From Hoylesella buccalis ATCC 35310 (lineage in GTDB: Bacteria > Bacteroidota > Bacteroidia > Bacteroidales > Bacteroidaceae), in assembly GCF_025151385.1 (NCBI RefSeq), contig NZ_CP102287.1:310001-374000 (forward strand): 64,000 nucleotides of DNA, read 5' to 3'. Shown piece after piece: positions 24,798 through 34,711 of this stretch (positions are counted from its first letter, which is position 1; each line of letters opens with the position of its first letter). Made by a program: the position numbers and the translations under genes. The notes under the pieces are model-generated. The model did not search any database, was not told where the DNA came from, and was given only the letters and a program-made list of their open reading frames with translations.

Positions 24798-27700
24798 AAA
24801 TATCACTTTAGCCGTGCCTTTGATAGCCTTATTGCTGTCATTGGTGGGTTGCTCTACGCAGAAAAACACTGCCAAGAGTAGATGGTGGCATTCGTTTACC
24901 ACTCGGTATAACATCTATTACAATGGTTCGGTAGCCTATATTGATGGCTCATTGGAGAAAGAGAATGGACATCGAGACAACTTTACCGAAATGCTTCCTC
25001 TCTATCCTGTCGGAAATAAAAAAAGCCGTGAACTTGGTAAGGCTAACTTTGACCGCGCTATTGAGAAATCTCAGAAGGCAATCAAGTTGCATAGCATCAA
25101 GCGTAGACCTGAGTGGAATCCAGGAAAGCGAAAGACAGAGAAAGATCGTGAGTGGCTGAGTCGGAAAGAATACAATCCTTTCTTATGGAAAGCGTGGATG
25201 CTCATGGGGCGTTCGCAATTCCATTCGGGTGCTTTTGATGAGGCTGCGTCAACCTTTTCCTACATGAGTCGTCTGTATCAGTCGCAGCCTTCCATCTATG
25301 GTCGTGCACGAGCCTGGCTTGCTAAAAGCTATATTGAGCAAGATTGGTTGTACGATGCCGAAGACGTCATTCGCAACATGCAGCGCGATTCCATTCACTG
25401 GCAGGCGCAAAAAGAGTGGGATTATACCTATGCCGACTATTATCTACACACGAAGGAGTACGATAAAGCCATTCCTTATCTCCGCAAAGTCATTAAACAC
25501 GAGATGCGTCGCAAGCAGAAAGCCCGCCAGTGGTTCCTGTTAGGACAGCTCTATGAGGCCGTTGGAAACAAGGAACAGGCTTACAAGTCATACCAGCGAG
25601 TACTTAGACAGCATCCCCCTTACGAGGTTGAGTTTAACGCTCGTGTTGCCATGACCGAAGTGATGGCGGGTACACAAGCCAAGAAAATGATTGCCAAGTT
25701 GCGTCGAATGGCGGTCAACGAGAACAATAAGGACTACCTGGATCAGGTTTATTATGCCATTGGTAATATTTATTTGGCCAAGAAAGATACCCTCCAAGCT
25801 ATCGATGCGTATGAGAAAGGAAACAAAGGTGCTACCCGCAGCGGCATTGAAAAAGGTGTGTTACTGCTGAAACTTGGTGATCTTTATTGGGAACGTGAGA
25901 AGTATAACGACGCCCAACGGTGTTATGGCGAAGCGATAGGACTGTTGGACAAAGAGCGTGAAGATTATGAAGAGCTATCTTATCGATCGAAAGTTCTTGA
26001 CGAACTGGTGCCTTACACCGATGCTGTTTCGTTGCAAGATTCCCTGCAAGCACTGGCCAAACTGCCTGAACCAAAACTTTATGCAGCCATCGACCGTGTC
26101 ATTGATGCGTTGAAGAAGAAAGAAAGAGAAGAGGCTGATCGCCTGGCTGAGCAGAATGGTCAAAACTCGATGGCTGGAGGGGATGACAGTTATTTCGACA
26201 ACCAACGAAACACTCCTTACCGACCACCCACGCCAACCCCTCAAAAGCAAGGTGATGGCCAATGGTATTTTTATAATCAAATGGCTGTTAACCAAGGCAA
26301 GACCGCTTTTGAACGATTGTGGGGAAAGCGTGAAAACGTTGACAATTGGCAACGAACTAATAAAACGGTGGTGTCGTTTGGCGATACTAACCAGATGACA
26401 GAATCACAACTCGATTCCCTACAACAAGCGGAAACGGTGACAGATTCACTCAGTCAGGTTCCCGATAGTGCCCAGAACGACCCGCACAAGCGTGCCTACT
26501 ATTTGGCGCAGATACCGTTTTCTGCCGAACAAGTTGCGGCCAGCAATCTCCAAATCATGGATGGATTATTTCACTCGGGGGTTATCTTTAAGGATAAACT
26601 GGACAATTTGAAGTTGAGTGAGAAGGCTCTGCGGCGGCTGGTTGATGGCTATCCTTCCTACGAGCATATAGACAAAGCTTATTATCACCTGTTCCTGTTG
26701 TATTCAAGGCTGGGGCAGTCGGGTGTTGCCGCTCGCTACATACAGCTGCTCAAGGCACAACATCCGAAAAGTGAGTGGACCGTTCTTCTCACCGACCCTC
26801 ATTTCCGTGAGAACGCGCAGTTTGGTGTGCAACTTGAGGATTCCCTCTATGCGGCCACCTACAATGCGTTTAAGGCTGATCGCTACGATGAAGTGCGCGG
26901 CAATACGCATCTTTCATCAACCCGCTTCCCATTGGGTGCCAACCGTGACAAATTCCTTTTCATCGGAGGTTTAAGTAAGTTGAACAATGGTGATGCTGAC
27001 GGTTGCTTGGCCGATATGCGGAAGCTGGTGGAACAATTCCCCGAGAGTGGCCTCAGCAACATGGCTGGCATGATTATCAATGGTGTACAGGCTGGCAGAC
27101 GATTGCACGGCGGTAAGTTTGACATGGGCGAAGTGTGGTCGTGGCGTTCTGCGGTGTTGAGTGACAGTGACTCTATTGCATCCCGTCAGTTCAGTAACGA
27201 ACGAAACACGGACTTCACGTTCATGCTCGTCTATCATCCTGATTCTGTTCAAGAAAATCAATTGCTCTACCAGGTGGCCAAGTACAATTTTACCCGTTAT
27301 GTGGTACGCAATTTTGATGTTACTATTGATGCAGATGCAGGTTTGCACTTGATGAAGATAGCCGGCTTCCGTAATTTTGACGAGGCTTTGCAGTATGCTC
27401 GTGCGTTCCATCGCCAAACCAATCTCACTTCTCTCGTGGGTAAGGCGCGTTCGTTTGTCATCAGCGATGCCAATCTTCAGTTGCTGGGCACCACATTCAG
27501 CTATGATGATTATGACCGATACTATAACAAGCACTTTGCACCTTTGAAGATAAGTACGTTCCAGCTGCTCACAGAACCGGCTGAGGTACCTACCGAACCG
27601 CAGCGCAAACCATCGGTAGAAGAGATAGACCACCTGCTGGATGATGGCATCTTTATAGACAATGGCCTCGAAATTGAGCCGATAGATCGTGGAACTATCA

Positions 27701-28128
27701 TTGTTCCGCAAGAGGAAGAAACGAAACAAAACGAACAAGGTGGCACGGTGATTCCAACTGTAACACCCTTGCCAAAGACGCAAGACAAAAATGTTCCTCT
27801 GCGCGAAACCATACTTCGGCTTCCTGCCAACCAGGATAAAAAGCAGCAAACCACTCCCCGTGAGCAACCTTTAAAGGTACCTAACGCCAAGACACCAGCC
27901 GTGAAGCCGAAAACGCAAACGCAACCTAAGACGGTTCCCAACAAGCCACAGCCGCAACGTCCTGGTGAAACGATTATTTATTTTGAGAACACTCCAAAGG
28001 AAAAGTCTCAAAAGAACAATCAGAAAACACCCGCCAAACCGGCTTCTAAGGATGAAAAGGCAAAGAAAAAAGCTGAACCAAAGGTCATCGACTTAGGTGA
28101 TGAATATTATGATTTAGAAGGATTTTAA
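24778..28128 (+). CDS. TPR lipoprotein, PorW/SprE-like T9SS component
   Basis: A 1116-residue outer-membrane lipoprotein: lipobox LVGCSTQ with Cys25, then WWHSFTTRYNIYYNG, the N-terminal look of PorW/SprE proteins needed for type IX secretion and gliding. Many TPR-like helices follow (for example FDEAASTFSYMSRLYQSQP and YDKAIPYLRKVIKHEMR), with a Gln/Pro-rich stretch near residues 460-500 and a long Lys/Pro/Thr-rich C-terminal tail. Start is GTG 24778, overlapping znuB by 20 nt. The stop shares bases with the start of the PorX-like gene. PorW and PorX act together on T9SS in relatives, so adjacency supports the call. Confidence 0.8.
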   Translation: MRSHHLKNITLAVPLIALLLSLVGCSTQKNTAKSRWWHSFTTRYNIYYNGSVAYIDGSLEKENGHRDNFTEMLPLYPVGNKKSRELGKANFDRAIEKSQKAIKLHSIKRRPEWNPGKRKTEKDREWLSRKEYNPFLWKAWMLMGRSQFHSGAFDEAASTFSYMSRLYQSQPSIYGRARAWLAKSYIEQDWLYDAEDVIRNMQRDSIHWQAQKEWDYTYADYYLHTKEYDKAIPYLRKVIKHEMRRKQKARQWFLLGQLYEAVGNKEQAYKSYQRVLRQHPPYEVEFNARVAMTEVMAGTQAKKMIAKLRRMAVNENNKDYLDQVYYAIGNIYLAKKDTLQAIDAYEKGNKGATRSGIEKGVLLLKLGDLYWEREKYNDAQRCYGEAIGLLDKEREDYEELSYRSKVLDELVPYTDAVSLQDSLQALAKLPEPKLYAAIDRVIDALKKKEREEADRLAEQNGQNSMAGGDDSYFDNQRNTPYRPPTPTPQKQGDGQWYFYNQMAVNQGKTAFERLWGKRENVDNWQRTNKTVVSFGDTNQMTESQLDSLQQAETVTDSLSQVPDSAQNDPHKRAYYLAQIPFSAEQVAASNLQIMDGLFHSGVIFKDKLDNLKLSEKALRRLVDGYPSYEHIDKAYYHLFLLYSRLGQSGVAARYIQLLKAQHPKSEWTVLLTDPHFRENAQFGVQLEDSLYAATYNAFKADRYDEVRGNTHLSSTRFPLGANRDKFLFIGGLSKLNNGDADGCLADMRKLVEQFPESGLSNMAGMIINGVQAGRRLHGGKFDMGEVWSWRSAVLSDSDSIASRQFSNERNTDFTFMLVYHPDSVQENQLLYQVAKYNFTRYVVRNFDVTIDADAGLHLMKIAGFRNFDEALQYARAFHRQTNLTSLVGKARSFVISDANLQLLGTTFSYDDYDRYYNKHFAPLKISTFQLLTEPAEVPTEPQRKPSVEEIDHLLDDGIFIDNGLEIEPIDRGTIIVPQEEETKQNEQGGTVIPTVTPLPKTQDKNVPLRETILRLPANQDKKQQTTPREQPLKVPNAKTPAVKPKTQTQPKTVPNKPQPQRPGETIIYFENTPKEKSQKNNQKTPAKPASKDEKAKKKAEPKVIDLGDEYYDLEGF

Positions 28129-29684
28129 TGATGAGCAATGGACTATTGTTATGGGTAGATGATGAGATAGAACTGCTTCGCGCACACATCATCTTCCTCG
28201 AAAAAAAAGGATATCAGGTGGTGACGGTGAGCAATGGATCGGATGCCATCGATCAATGTCGCCAGCACACCTTTGACTTGGTGCTGTTGGATGAAATGAT
28301 GCCGGGTCTCACCGGATTGGAAACCTTGCAACGAATCAAGGAAATCAGTCCGGCAACACCTGTCGTGATGGTGACTAAGAGTGAGGAAGAAAACATTATG
28401 GATCAGGCCATTGGTTCAAAAATAGCCGACTATCTCATCAAACCTGTGAACCCCAACCAGATTTTACTGGCGCTTAAAAAGAACATCCACCGCAAAGAAA
28501 TTGTAACGGAGGTGACGCAATCGGGCTATCAACAGAGTTTCCAAGACATCTCCATGCAGATTATGAATTGCCAATCACTGGGCGATTGGATGGATATCTA
28601 CAAACGATTGGTCCACTGGGAACTGGAACTGAGTTCGACAAACAGCAGCATGACAGAGATGTTGCAGATGCAGAAAGAAGAGGCCGACCTCGGATTTGCC
28701 AAATACATCAAGCAACATTATCTCGAGTGGGTAGCGCCTTCTCAGACCAATAGGCCCATGATGAGTCCCGATTTGTTTAAGAACAAGATTTTTCCATTGC
28801 TCGATGCTGGCGAAAAAGTGTTTCTCATTGTCATCGACAACTTTCGTTATGACCAGTGGCGAGTCATCTCCAAGGAGATTGGCGACCTGTTCGACCTGCA
28901 GGAAGACATATATGTGAGCATTTTGCCTACGGCCACACAGTATGCCCGAAACGCCATCTTCAGTGGACTGATGCCCAACAAAATAGCCGAAATGTTTCCC
29001 GATTTGTGGGTAGATGAAGACGAGGAGGAGGGCAAAAACCTCAATGAAGAGCCGCTTATACAGACACAAATCGAGCGCTACCGTCGTCATCACAGCTTCT
29101 CATATAATAAGGTGAATGATTCGAGTGGGGCAGAAAAGTTTTTCGACAAGCTGCATGAACTCAAGAAGAACGATTTGAATGTGTTGGTGGTCAACTTTAT
29201 AGACATGCTTTCACATGCCCGAACCGAGTCCAAGATGGTGCGCGAGTTAGCCAACAACGAGTCGGCTTATCGCAGCATCACCAAGAGCTGGTTCCGACAT
29301 TCCATGATGGCCGAGTTGATGAAATTGCTTGCACAGAGCGACTATAAAGTGGTGTTGACCACCGACCACGGCAGTATTCGCGCCTCAAAGCCCATCAAGA
29401 TTATCGGCGACCGCAACACCAACACCAACCTAAGGTACAAACTTGGCAAAAATTTGAGTTACAGTGCCAAGGAAGTCTTTACCATTAAAGATCCCCGGAG
29501 TGCACAGTTGCCCTCGCCCAACATTAGTACCAGCTACGTTTTTGCCACGGGTGACACCTTCTTTGCCTATCCCAATAATTACAATTATTACGTATCCTAT
29601 TACAAGGACACCTTCCAACATGGGGGCATCAGCATGGAGGAAATGCTCATTCCGCTGATTACACTCACGCCCAGAAAACGATAA
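28128..29684 (+). CDS. porX: PorX-like response regulator with PglZ/alkaline-phosphatase-type domain
   Basis: A 518-residue T9SS regulator. The N-terminal receiver domain (~5-125) has the acidic pair D11/D12, phosphoacceptor D55 in LVLLDEMMPG, and K105 in LIKPVNP. A helical linker leads to a PglZ/alkaline-phosphatase-fold domain (~205-515) with VIDNFRYDQW, NFIDMLSHAR and TTDHGSI as metal-site segments. PorX of Porphyromonas gingivalis has this architecture and is required for T9SS expression and function. The start ATGATG overlaps the previous stop (TAATG), so translation is coupled to the PorW-like gene. The cognate kinase PorY is not in the window. Confidence 0.92.
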   Translation: MMSNGLLLWVDDEIELLRAHIIFLEKKGYQVVTVSNGSDAIDQCRQHTFDLVLLDEMMPGLTGLETLQRIKEISPATPVVMVTKSEEENIMDQAIGSKIADYLIKPVNPNQILLALKKNIHRKEIVTEVTQSGYQQSFQDISMQIMNCQSLGDWMDIYKRLVHWELELSSTNSSMTEMLQMQKEEADLGFAKYIKQHYLEWVAPSQTNRPMMSPDLFKNKIFPLLDAGEKVFLIVIDNFRYDQWRVISKEIGDLFDLQEDIYVSILPTATQYARNAIFSGLMPNKIAEMFPDLWVDEDEEEGKNLNEEPLIQTQIERYRRHHSFSYNKVNDSSGAEKFFDKLHELKKNDLNVLVVNFIDMLSHARTESKMVRELANNESAYRSITKSWFRHSMMAELMKLLAQSDYKVVLTTDHGSIRASKPIKIIGDRNTNTNLRYKLGKNLSYSAKEVFTIKDPRSAQLPSPNISTSYVFATGDTFFAYPNNYNYYVSYYKDTFQHGGISMEEMLIPLITLTPRKR

Positions 29685-29728
29685 AACAATCAAACAATAC
29701 AGATAATAGAAATTAATAAAATAGAGAA

Positions 29729-30142
29729 ATGGAAATTAAAATCAAGTCATTAGATTGCATAAAAGAGGCTGCCCAGCAGTTCATAGACAACATGGGTAAG
29801 GGCAATGTGTTTGCTTTCTACGGAAAAATGGGAGCTGGAAAAACCACTTTCATCAAGGCCATTTGTGAATGTTTGGACGTGGAGGATGTCATCACCTCAC
29901 CCACCTTTGCCATCGTCAATGAGTATTATTCCAATAAGTTGCAAGACTCCATCTACCATTTCGACTTCTATCGCATTAAAAAGCTCGAAGAGGTGTACGA
30001 CATGGGCTATGAGGATTATTTTTACAGCCATCGTCTCTGCTTCCTCGAGTGGCCGGAGTTGGTGGAAGAGTTGCTGCCAAAAGATGCTGTCAAGGTAACC
30101 ATTGCAGAGCAGGAAGACGGCCCACGGCTGGTCACATTTTAG
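29729..30142 (+). CDS. tsaE: tRNA t6A biosynthesis ATPase TsaE
   Basis: A small cytosolic ATPase (137 residues) that works with TsaB/TsaD to complete N6-threonylcarbamoyl-adenosine at position 37 of ANN-decoding tRNAs. Walker A is GKMGAGKTT (about residues 31-39); the family text SPTFAIVNEY, YHFDFYR and FLEWPE is all present. Starts 44 nt after the PorX-like gene. Length normal. Confidence 0.96.
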   Translation: MEIKIKSLDCIKEAAQQFIDNMGKGNVFAFYGKMGAGKTTFIKAICECLDVEDVITSPTFAIVNEYYSNKLQDSIYHFDFYRIKKLEEVYDMGYEDYFYSHRLCFLEWPELVEELLPKDAVKVTIAEQEDGPRLVTF

Positions 30143-30239
30143 CACATTGAAGCGTAAACCCTAACGGGAACTTGCTGTGAGGAATAGCTTTGGGATAACC
30201 GAAACAAAGCGACCAAAATAATTACAAATCATAGCTAAT

Positions 30240-30265
30240 GATGCTATGCCGCATTGCATAGCATC
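30240..30265. terminator. hairpin between convergent genes (possible terminator)
   Basis: Perfect stem GATGCTATGC / GCATAGCATC with loop CGCATT between tsaE (+) and the receptor gene (-). No clear T-tract on either side. Confidence 0.5.
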
Positions 30266-30304
30266 ACGTTGCATGATAATCTTCATCTTCTTCATTGTAT
30301 GGAT

Positions 30305-32611
30305 CTATAATCTATCTATCTCGTCCTGTCGAGATGTTTTTCCTTTATATTTACCCTTTGCTGCGTTAAGAGTATATCGTATGCTTAATGCGATTGAACG
30401 GGATCCCCCCTTGATGTCAGAAGAATAATCGACAGTATTGGTGAAAGTGTCAAATTTCTGTCTCCATGTATTGAATATATCATTAGCCGAGAGTGTGAAA
30501 GCCCAGCTTTTCCAAGTTTTGTTCAAGGTCACTGATGCCTGCCACGAACCACGGCTATAAATCACATCTTGATTGCCGGTCCCTATACCGAACAGATTTA
30601 AATAAGCATAGAAACTGCCGGGAATGTCGAACCGGTTGTTGAGCGACAGAGTATAGAGCGGTTTATCGTATTTTCTTACAGGTGAGCCATACTTCAAATC
30701 CTGAACATAGAACACGCCCTGTATGGTGGGATGCCAAAAGCCGAAATCAAGTTGTTGGACAGCTACAAGCTGGAATGAGTTATAATCTGGCAGATTGACA
30801 GGTTGTACAACATTAATGCGATCGGTGTTGTCATAGCGATATATTGAAGTCACATTCCGTTTGTTCATTGTGAATGAGCTTTGAAGGATAAATTTCTTAT
30901 AATAAAGGTTCAATCCTATTTTGTGGCGGAGAGTTGAACGAAGTTCAGGATTGCCTGTTTCCCAAAGGGTTGGAGTAACATAAACGTATGTGTTGTCAAG
31001 AGATTGGTATCCCGGACGAGACACGGATGCTCTGTAAAACAAACTCATACGAATAGATGAATTAAAGGATATGCCCAGATTAGGCAACAAGTCTGTATAT
31101 GATTTTGATAAATCTTCACGAAGAACGTTGTTTTGTCTGAAATCTGTATTGGTTGATTCAAGTCTAAGTCCACCATACATATTCCATATGTTGTTGGGTG
31201 TCCAGTTAAAACTGACAAATCCTGCATAGAGATTTTGTTTTACATTGTCTGTTTCCGGAGTAATAAAATCCAGATTCCCAGTGGAAGCCCCCAAATAATC
31301 CTGATTATTACGTGTATATGAGATTTCCGAACCTGCCTCTATCTCCACCTTGCTGATTTTTCTTGACAGTACAATTTTTCCTGACCATAAAGAGGCTTTG
31401 CTTACATTCGAATTGTAGACCATATTGGTAGAATTGTTCTCATCTACACCCGAGTTGGAAGTACGATAGGATTTCACATAATCGGCGTCTATACGCAACC
31501 AGATACTGACAGGCAGTGCAAAACTGCCGAAAGTATTGACATGGTGCATGGAACTTTGATTATACAAGTCACTTATTGATGCTATTACATCTTCGGTTCC
31601 TTGATAATCTATTACAGATTTTGCATTGCCGCTATAATGACTCTTAGGAGTGCGCTGAAACGTGTATTTTGCACCAATAGAGTTGGTTCCAAAATCGTAG
31701 TTTAGCCCAGCGTCTGCCATGAGGGACTGGCTTTTGCTTTTGGCTTTGGAATAAGTATCAGAACGATATTTTGATTCAGGGTTACTCTCTGAATAAAAAC
31801 ATTCAATATAATGTCTATCCTGTTTGAAGCCAGAAAAGCCGTATGATAAATCTCCCAAGACAGTAAGTCCGCTTTTTGTATGGTAATTCAGTGACACATC
31901 GACAGATTCTGACCATTCTTCACTTGCCGACACATTACCTGCTGCGACAGCATGGAATCCCTCATTAAGTTTTTTTGTACGTATGAGAATGACAGATGAC
32001 ACATTGGCACCATATTTTGATGAAGGGTTGGTAATAATCTCAACATTGGATATATCGTTGGCGGAAAGTGAAGACAACTCACTTGTTGAACGCACAAGCC
32101 TGTTGTTGATATAGACAACGGGCGTTCCATGTCCAAGGACAGATATCCCACCGCCAGACGTGTCAATCATCGGCAGGTACTTGATCGCCTCCATGGCATT
32201 GCCAAGTTTTGCAATAGGATTCCCTGCCATTGAGATTTGCAAGCCTCTCGGCGTTCCCTTGACATATTTCTTACTTCCCCGAACCACGACTTCTGCAAGT
32301 TTATTGGTGCTTTCAATATAAATCATGGTATCACACGGAAGGACTACATCTGTGTTTTTGCATCCTACTGAGGATATGGAAAGAAACATCCCCTCTTTTA
32401 ATGTGGTGTCGAAGCCAAACAGACCGTTCAAATCCGTAAGGGTTGATCCAATCATGACGGAGTCGGGCTGCATGAGTCTCACTGTTGCGAAACTTACCGG
32501 AATGGAATCTTCTAAGGTTAAAACTCGTGATCTGATATTATAGTTCTGATTCTGAGCGAACATAACGATATTCGAGAATAAAACTATTGAGAAAATAATA
32601 TGCTTTTTCAT
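30305..32611 (-). CDS. TonB-dependent receptor-like outer membrane protein
   Basis: A 768-residue outer-membrane receptor. Signal peptide ~1-19; a CarboxypepD_reg-like domain (~25-105: RVLTLEDSIPVSFATVRL, NGLFGFDT); a plug-like region with GRGSKKYVKGTPRGLQ-type text and VYINNRLVRS; then a beta barrel of the 'outer membrane beta-barrel family' (OMP_b-brl_3 type) ending ALSIRYTLNAAKGKYKGK. It lacks a SusD partner, so it is a stand-alone receptor; the ligand is not readable. It contrasts with the two SusC proteins in length and barrel type. The 186-bp upstream gap shows no riboswitch that I can recognise. Confidence 0.85.
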   Translation of the reverse strand: MKKHIIFSIVLFSNIVMFAQNQNYNIRSRVLTLEDSIPVSFATVRLMQPDSVMIGSTLTDLNGLFGFDTTLKEGMFLSISSVGCKNTDVVLPCDTMIYIESTNKLAEVVVRGSKKYVKGTPRGLQISMAGNPIAKLGNAMEAIKYLPMIDTSGGGISVLGHGTPVVYINNRLVRSTSELSSLSANDISNVEIITNPSSKYGANVSSVILIRTKKLNEGFHAVAAGNVSASEEWSESVDVSLNYHTKSGLTVLGDLSYGFSGFKQDRHYIECFYSESNPESKYRSDTYSKAKSKSQSLMADAGLNYDFGTNSIGAKYTFQRTPKSHYSGNAKSVIDYQGTEDVIASISDLYNQSSMHHVNTFGSFALPVSIWLRIDADYVKSYRTSNSGVDENNSTNMVYNSNVSKASLWSGKIVLSRKISKVEIEAGSEISYTRNNQDYLGASTGNLDFITPETDNVKQNLYAGFVSFNWTPNNIWNMYGGLRLESTNTDFRQNNVLREDLSKSYTDLLPNLGISFNSSIRMSLFYRASVSRPGYQSLDNTYVYVTPTLWETGNPELRSTLRHKIGLNLYYKKFILQSSFTMNKRNVTSIYRYDNTDRINVVQPVNLPDYNSFQLVAVQQLDFGFWHPTIQGVFYVQDLKYGSPVRKYDKPLYTLSLNNRFDIPGSFYAYLNLFGIGTGNQDVIYSRGSWQASVTLNKTWKSWAFTLSANDIFNTWRQKFDTFTNTVDYSSDIKGGSRSIALSIRYTLNAAKGKYKGKTSRQDEIDRL

Positions 32612-32797
32612 TTTTAAATACTATTTATGCACTCCATCGGCTAAACCTTGGAGCAGGTTCCCGTTTTTATTTGCGTATCATGACGGACTACCAGCCTATG
32701 GTGAACCATCAACCACCGACATGATGCACCGTTCAAATCCATGGAAGCATCCGTGAAATGGGCTTGATGACGCACATTCCATGCTCACAGTCGTGTG

Positions 32798-34543
32798 CTA
32801 TTTCACGAAGAGCGTACCCCGGTATTGCATGTCGACGAAGTCTTCGCCATACGAGAGGTACAGGTAAGTGATGACAAGCTGTGTCTGTTTGCCGGTGGCA
32901 GTTATGCAGAACTTATCTTTGCCATTGACCTTTCGTTCAATCTCAGCCAAACTCATTTGGTAGTGGTCAGTCAATGTTTTCCCATTCAGTTGATATTTCA
33001 TGGTCACAAGTAGCTTGTCGCCCTCAACTTTAGCGCCTTTTTGCTGAGTATATTGATCGATGTTCTGAAAATAACGGTAACCTGGCGGAATGGGTAATGG
33101 AATGTTTTCTTCGCGATCGTCGCTGATGAGTCTGTTTTCGGGTATGGATGTTGAAGAGGTACCTGCCATTGACTGTCTGTACATCTCTTCTACTTGATAG
33201 TCGGCGAGGAGATACCTGGGGTTGATGATGTCTTCAATGGTCTGTCTGCCGTATGTTCTGTTCAGGTAGTTCAGCTTACCCGCAAAGCTTTTCGCCTGTT
33301 GGTATCCTACCTGTTTCAATAAAGTTGTGTATGTTTTACTGCTTATCGGAAACTTGGTCATGTTGTGCTTGGCCAACAATTCGCGTACCTGTTTTTGCAA
33401 ACGGTTGTGGGTATAACTTGATAGATTTACCGGAAATACCGACACCAGCAACAGAATGGCGACAAAACTCCATGCCACCCACATCACCTTGCGCGACCGG
33501 CAGACGATGAGACCTATGCAGACAGCGTAGCACCAAAGGTTGAACAATAGCAGGTACAGACGCTGTATGGTTACGCCATAGTCGGAAAAACGGCGGCCAA
33601 TGCCTATCGACATCAGCACCAGCAACGGCAAAACGATGATTGGAAGGTAGCGAACCGCCAAACGGTCTACCGGCTTTACATGGTCTTGCTGGTGGATAGG
33701 GTAGAGTAAGAACAGAATAATGACGGTGAGCAACATGAGCACCGAAACCAATGTAGACACCCATCCGTTGGGCAATTCCCAGGTAACGAGTATCTTTGCA
33801 GCGTAGAGATAAAGCGTGATGACGTAGGCTAAGTGCAGCGGAATGAGCAGGTAATGGATGATGCCGTTGCCAAACTTATGTTGCAGCCAGTTGTATTGAC
33901 TGTATTTTTGTTCGTCTTTTGGCAACTGGAACATGAATAACAGTGGGGCCACCAGCGTGAAACACACGATAGCCGTGTCGGCATAGAGGGTTTCCTCTAT
34001 GTCCATGTTAAACAGATACTTGAACGATTGTATCAGCAACAAGATACCCAAGAAGAGAACAAGGGATGTGCCGGCGGCGATAATGCCGCTTCCCATAAGC
34101 CTGATGAGGAAATTAATGGCTGGACGGTCGTTCGTTTGTTGCGTAAAAGGCAGTGTGAACCAGCCCACGAGCATAGCGCCTACGCATGTTCCGGCGGCGA
34201 TACTTTGCCCAATGGATAGTTCGTATTCGGTGGCCCAATAGATGCACAGGGCCAGCCAAAGGGCATGTAGGCCACCTTGCCATCCCCATGCTTCGAGCCG
34301 TTTACGCATGTCTTCCGTCCACAGGTGGAGTGTCAACGACAGAATGGTGGCCGTGAGTGGATAGAACATGAGGAAGAATTCGAATCCTTTCATCTCTCCG
34401 CCATTGCTCAAATCGTGATTGAGGTATATCAGCGACAGGCATGAGGCGATGGTGAAAAACAGGGTCAGCGGAAATCTCCGCACAATGCTTTGCAGGCCTT
34501 CTTTCCAGTGTTGGAATGCGTCTTTAGACATGAAATGTGCCAT
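32798..34543 (-). CDS. DUF4153 multi-pass membrane protein
   Basis: A 581-residue inner-membrane protein of the DUF4153 type. A short cytosolic start (SKDAFQHWKEGLQSIVRRFP) precedes about 10-12 membrane segments up to residue ~365. A C-terminal soluble part (~375-581) ends with a beta-rich region reading LSYGEDFVDMQYRGTLFVK. Function unknown in the family. Two in-frame ATGs lie at the start (MAHFM). The minus-strand -7 box TAGATTTG at 34571-34578 lies about 28 nt upstream. Confidence 0.88.
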   Translation of the reverse strand: MAHFMSKDAFQHWKEGLQSIVRRFPLTLFFTIASCLSLIYLNHDLSNGGEMKGFEFFLMFYPLTATILSLTLHLWTEDMRKRLEAWGWQGGLHALWLALCIYWATEYELSIGQSIAAGTCVGAMLVGWFTLPFTQQTNDRPAINFLIRLMGSGIIAAGTSLVLFLGILLLIQSFKYLFNMDIEETLYADTAIVCFTLVAPLLFMFQLPKDEQKYSQYNWLQHKFGNGIIHYLLIPLHLAYVITLYLYAAKILVTWELPNGWVSTLVSVLMLLTVIILFLLYPIHQQDHVKPVDRLAVRYLPIIVLPLLVLMSIGIGRRFSDYGVTIQRLYLLLFNLWCYAVCIGLIVCRSRKVMWVAWSFVAILLLVSVFPVNLSSYTHNRLQKQVRELLAKHNMTKFPISSKTYTTLLKQVGYQQAKSFAGKLNYLNRTYGRQTIEDIINPRYLLADYQVEEMYRQSMAGTSSTSIPENRLISDDREENIPLPIPPGYRYFQNIDQYTQQKGAKVEGDKLLVTMKYQLNGKTLTDHYQMSLAEIERKVNGKDKFCITATGKQTQLVITYLYLSYGEDFVDMQYRGTLFVK

Positions 34544-34570
34544 TGCTCGTCTTGGGTTTGATTAATATCG

Positions 34571-34578
34571 CAAATCTA
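34571..34578 (-). promoter_or_regulatory. -7 box for the DUF4153 gene
   Basis: TAGATTTG on the minus strand, TAnnTTTG type. Confidence 0.45.
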
Positions 34579-34623
34579 CAATAAAATATAAGTTATGCCA
34601 AGTGTCTTTTGATAAAAATGATT

Positions 34624-34631
34624 AATTTTGT
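34624..34631 (+). promoter_or_regulatory. -7 box for the GSCFA gene
   Basis: TAATTTTG, TAnnTTTG type, 80 nt before the GSCFA start and divergent from the DUF4153 promoter. Confidence 0.45.
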
Positions 34632-34711
34632 CATCCTAACGTTTTTTCCCGCTTCCTCTTCATCGCAGTTCCTGTGATGTTGATGGGGTGGAAAGGCAGA
34701 ATCAATAGCTT

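Noticed and set aside
26971..27867. 298-codon minus-strand frame in the TPR lipoprotein gene
   Set aside because: Lies fully inside the PorW/SprE-like gene and has no recognisable protein features.
32612..32797. cobalamin or other riboswitch before the TonB-dependent receptor
   Set aside because: I looked for conserved riboswitch boxes on the minus strand and found none; the gap shows no convincing structure.
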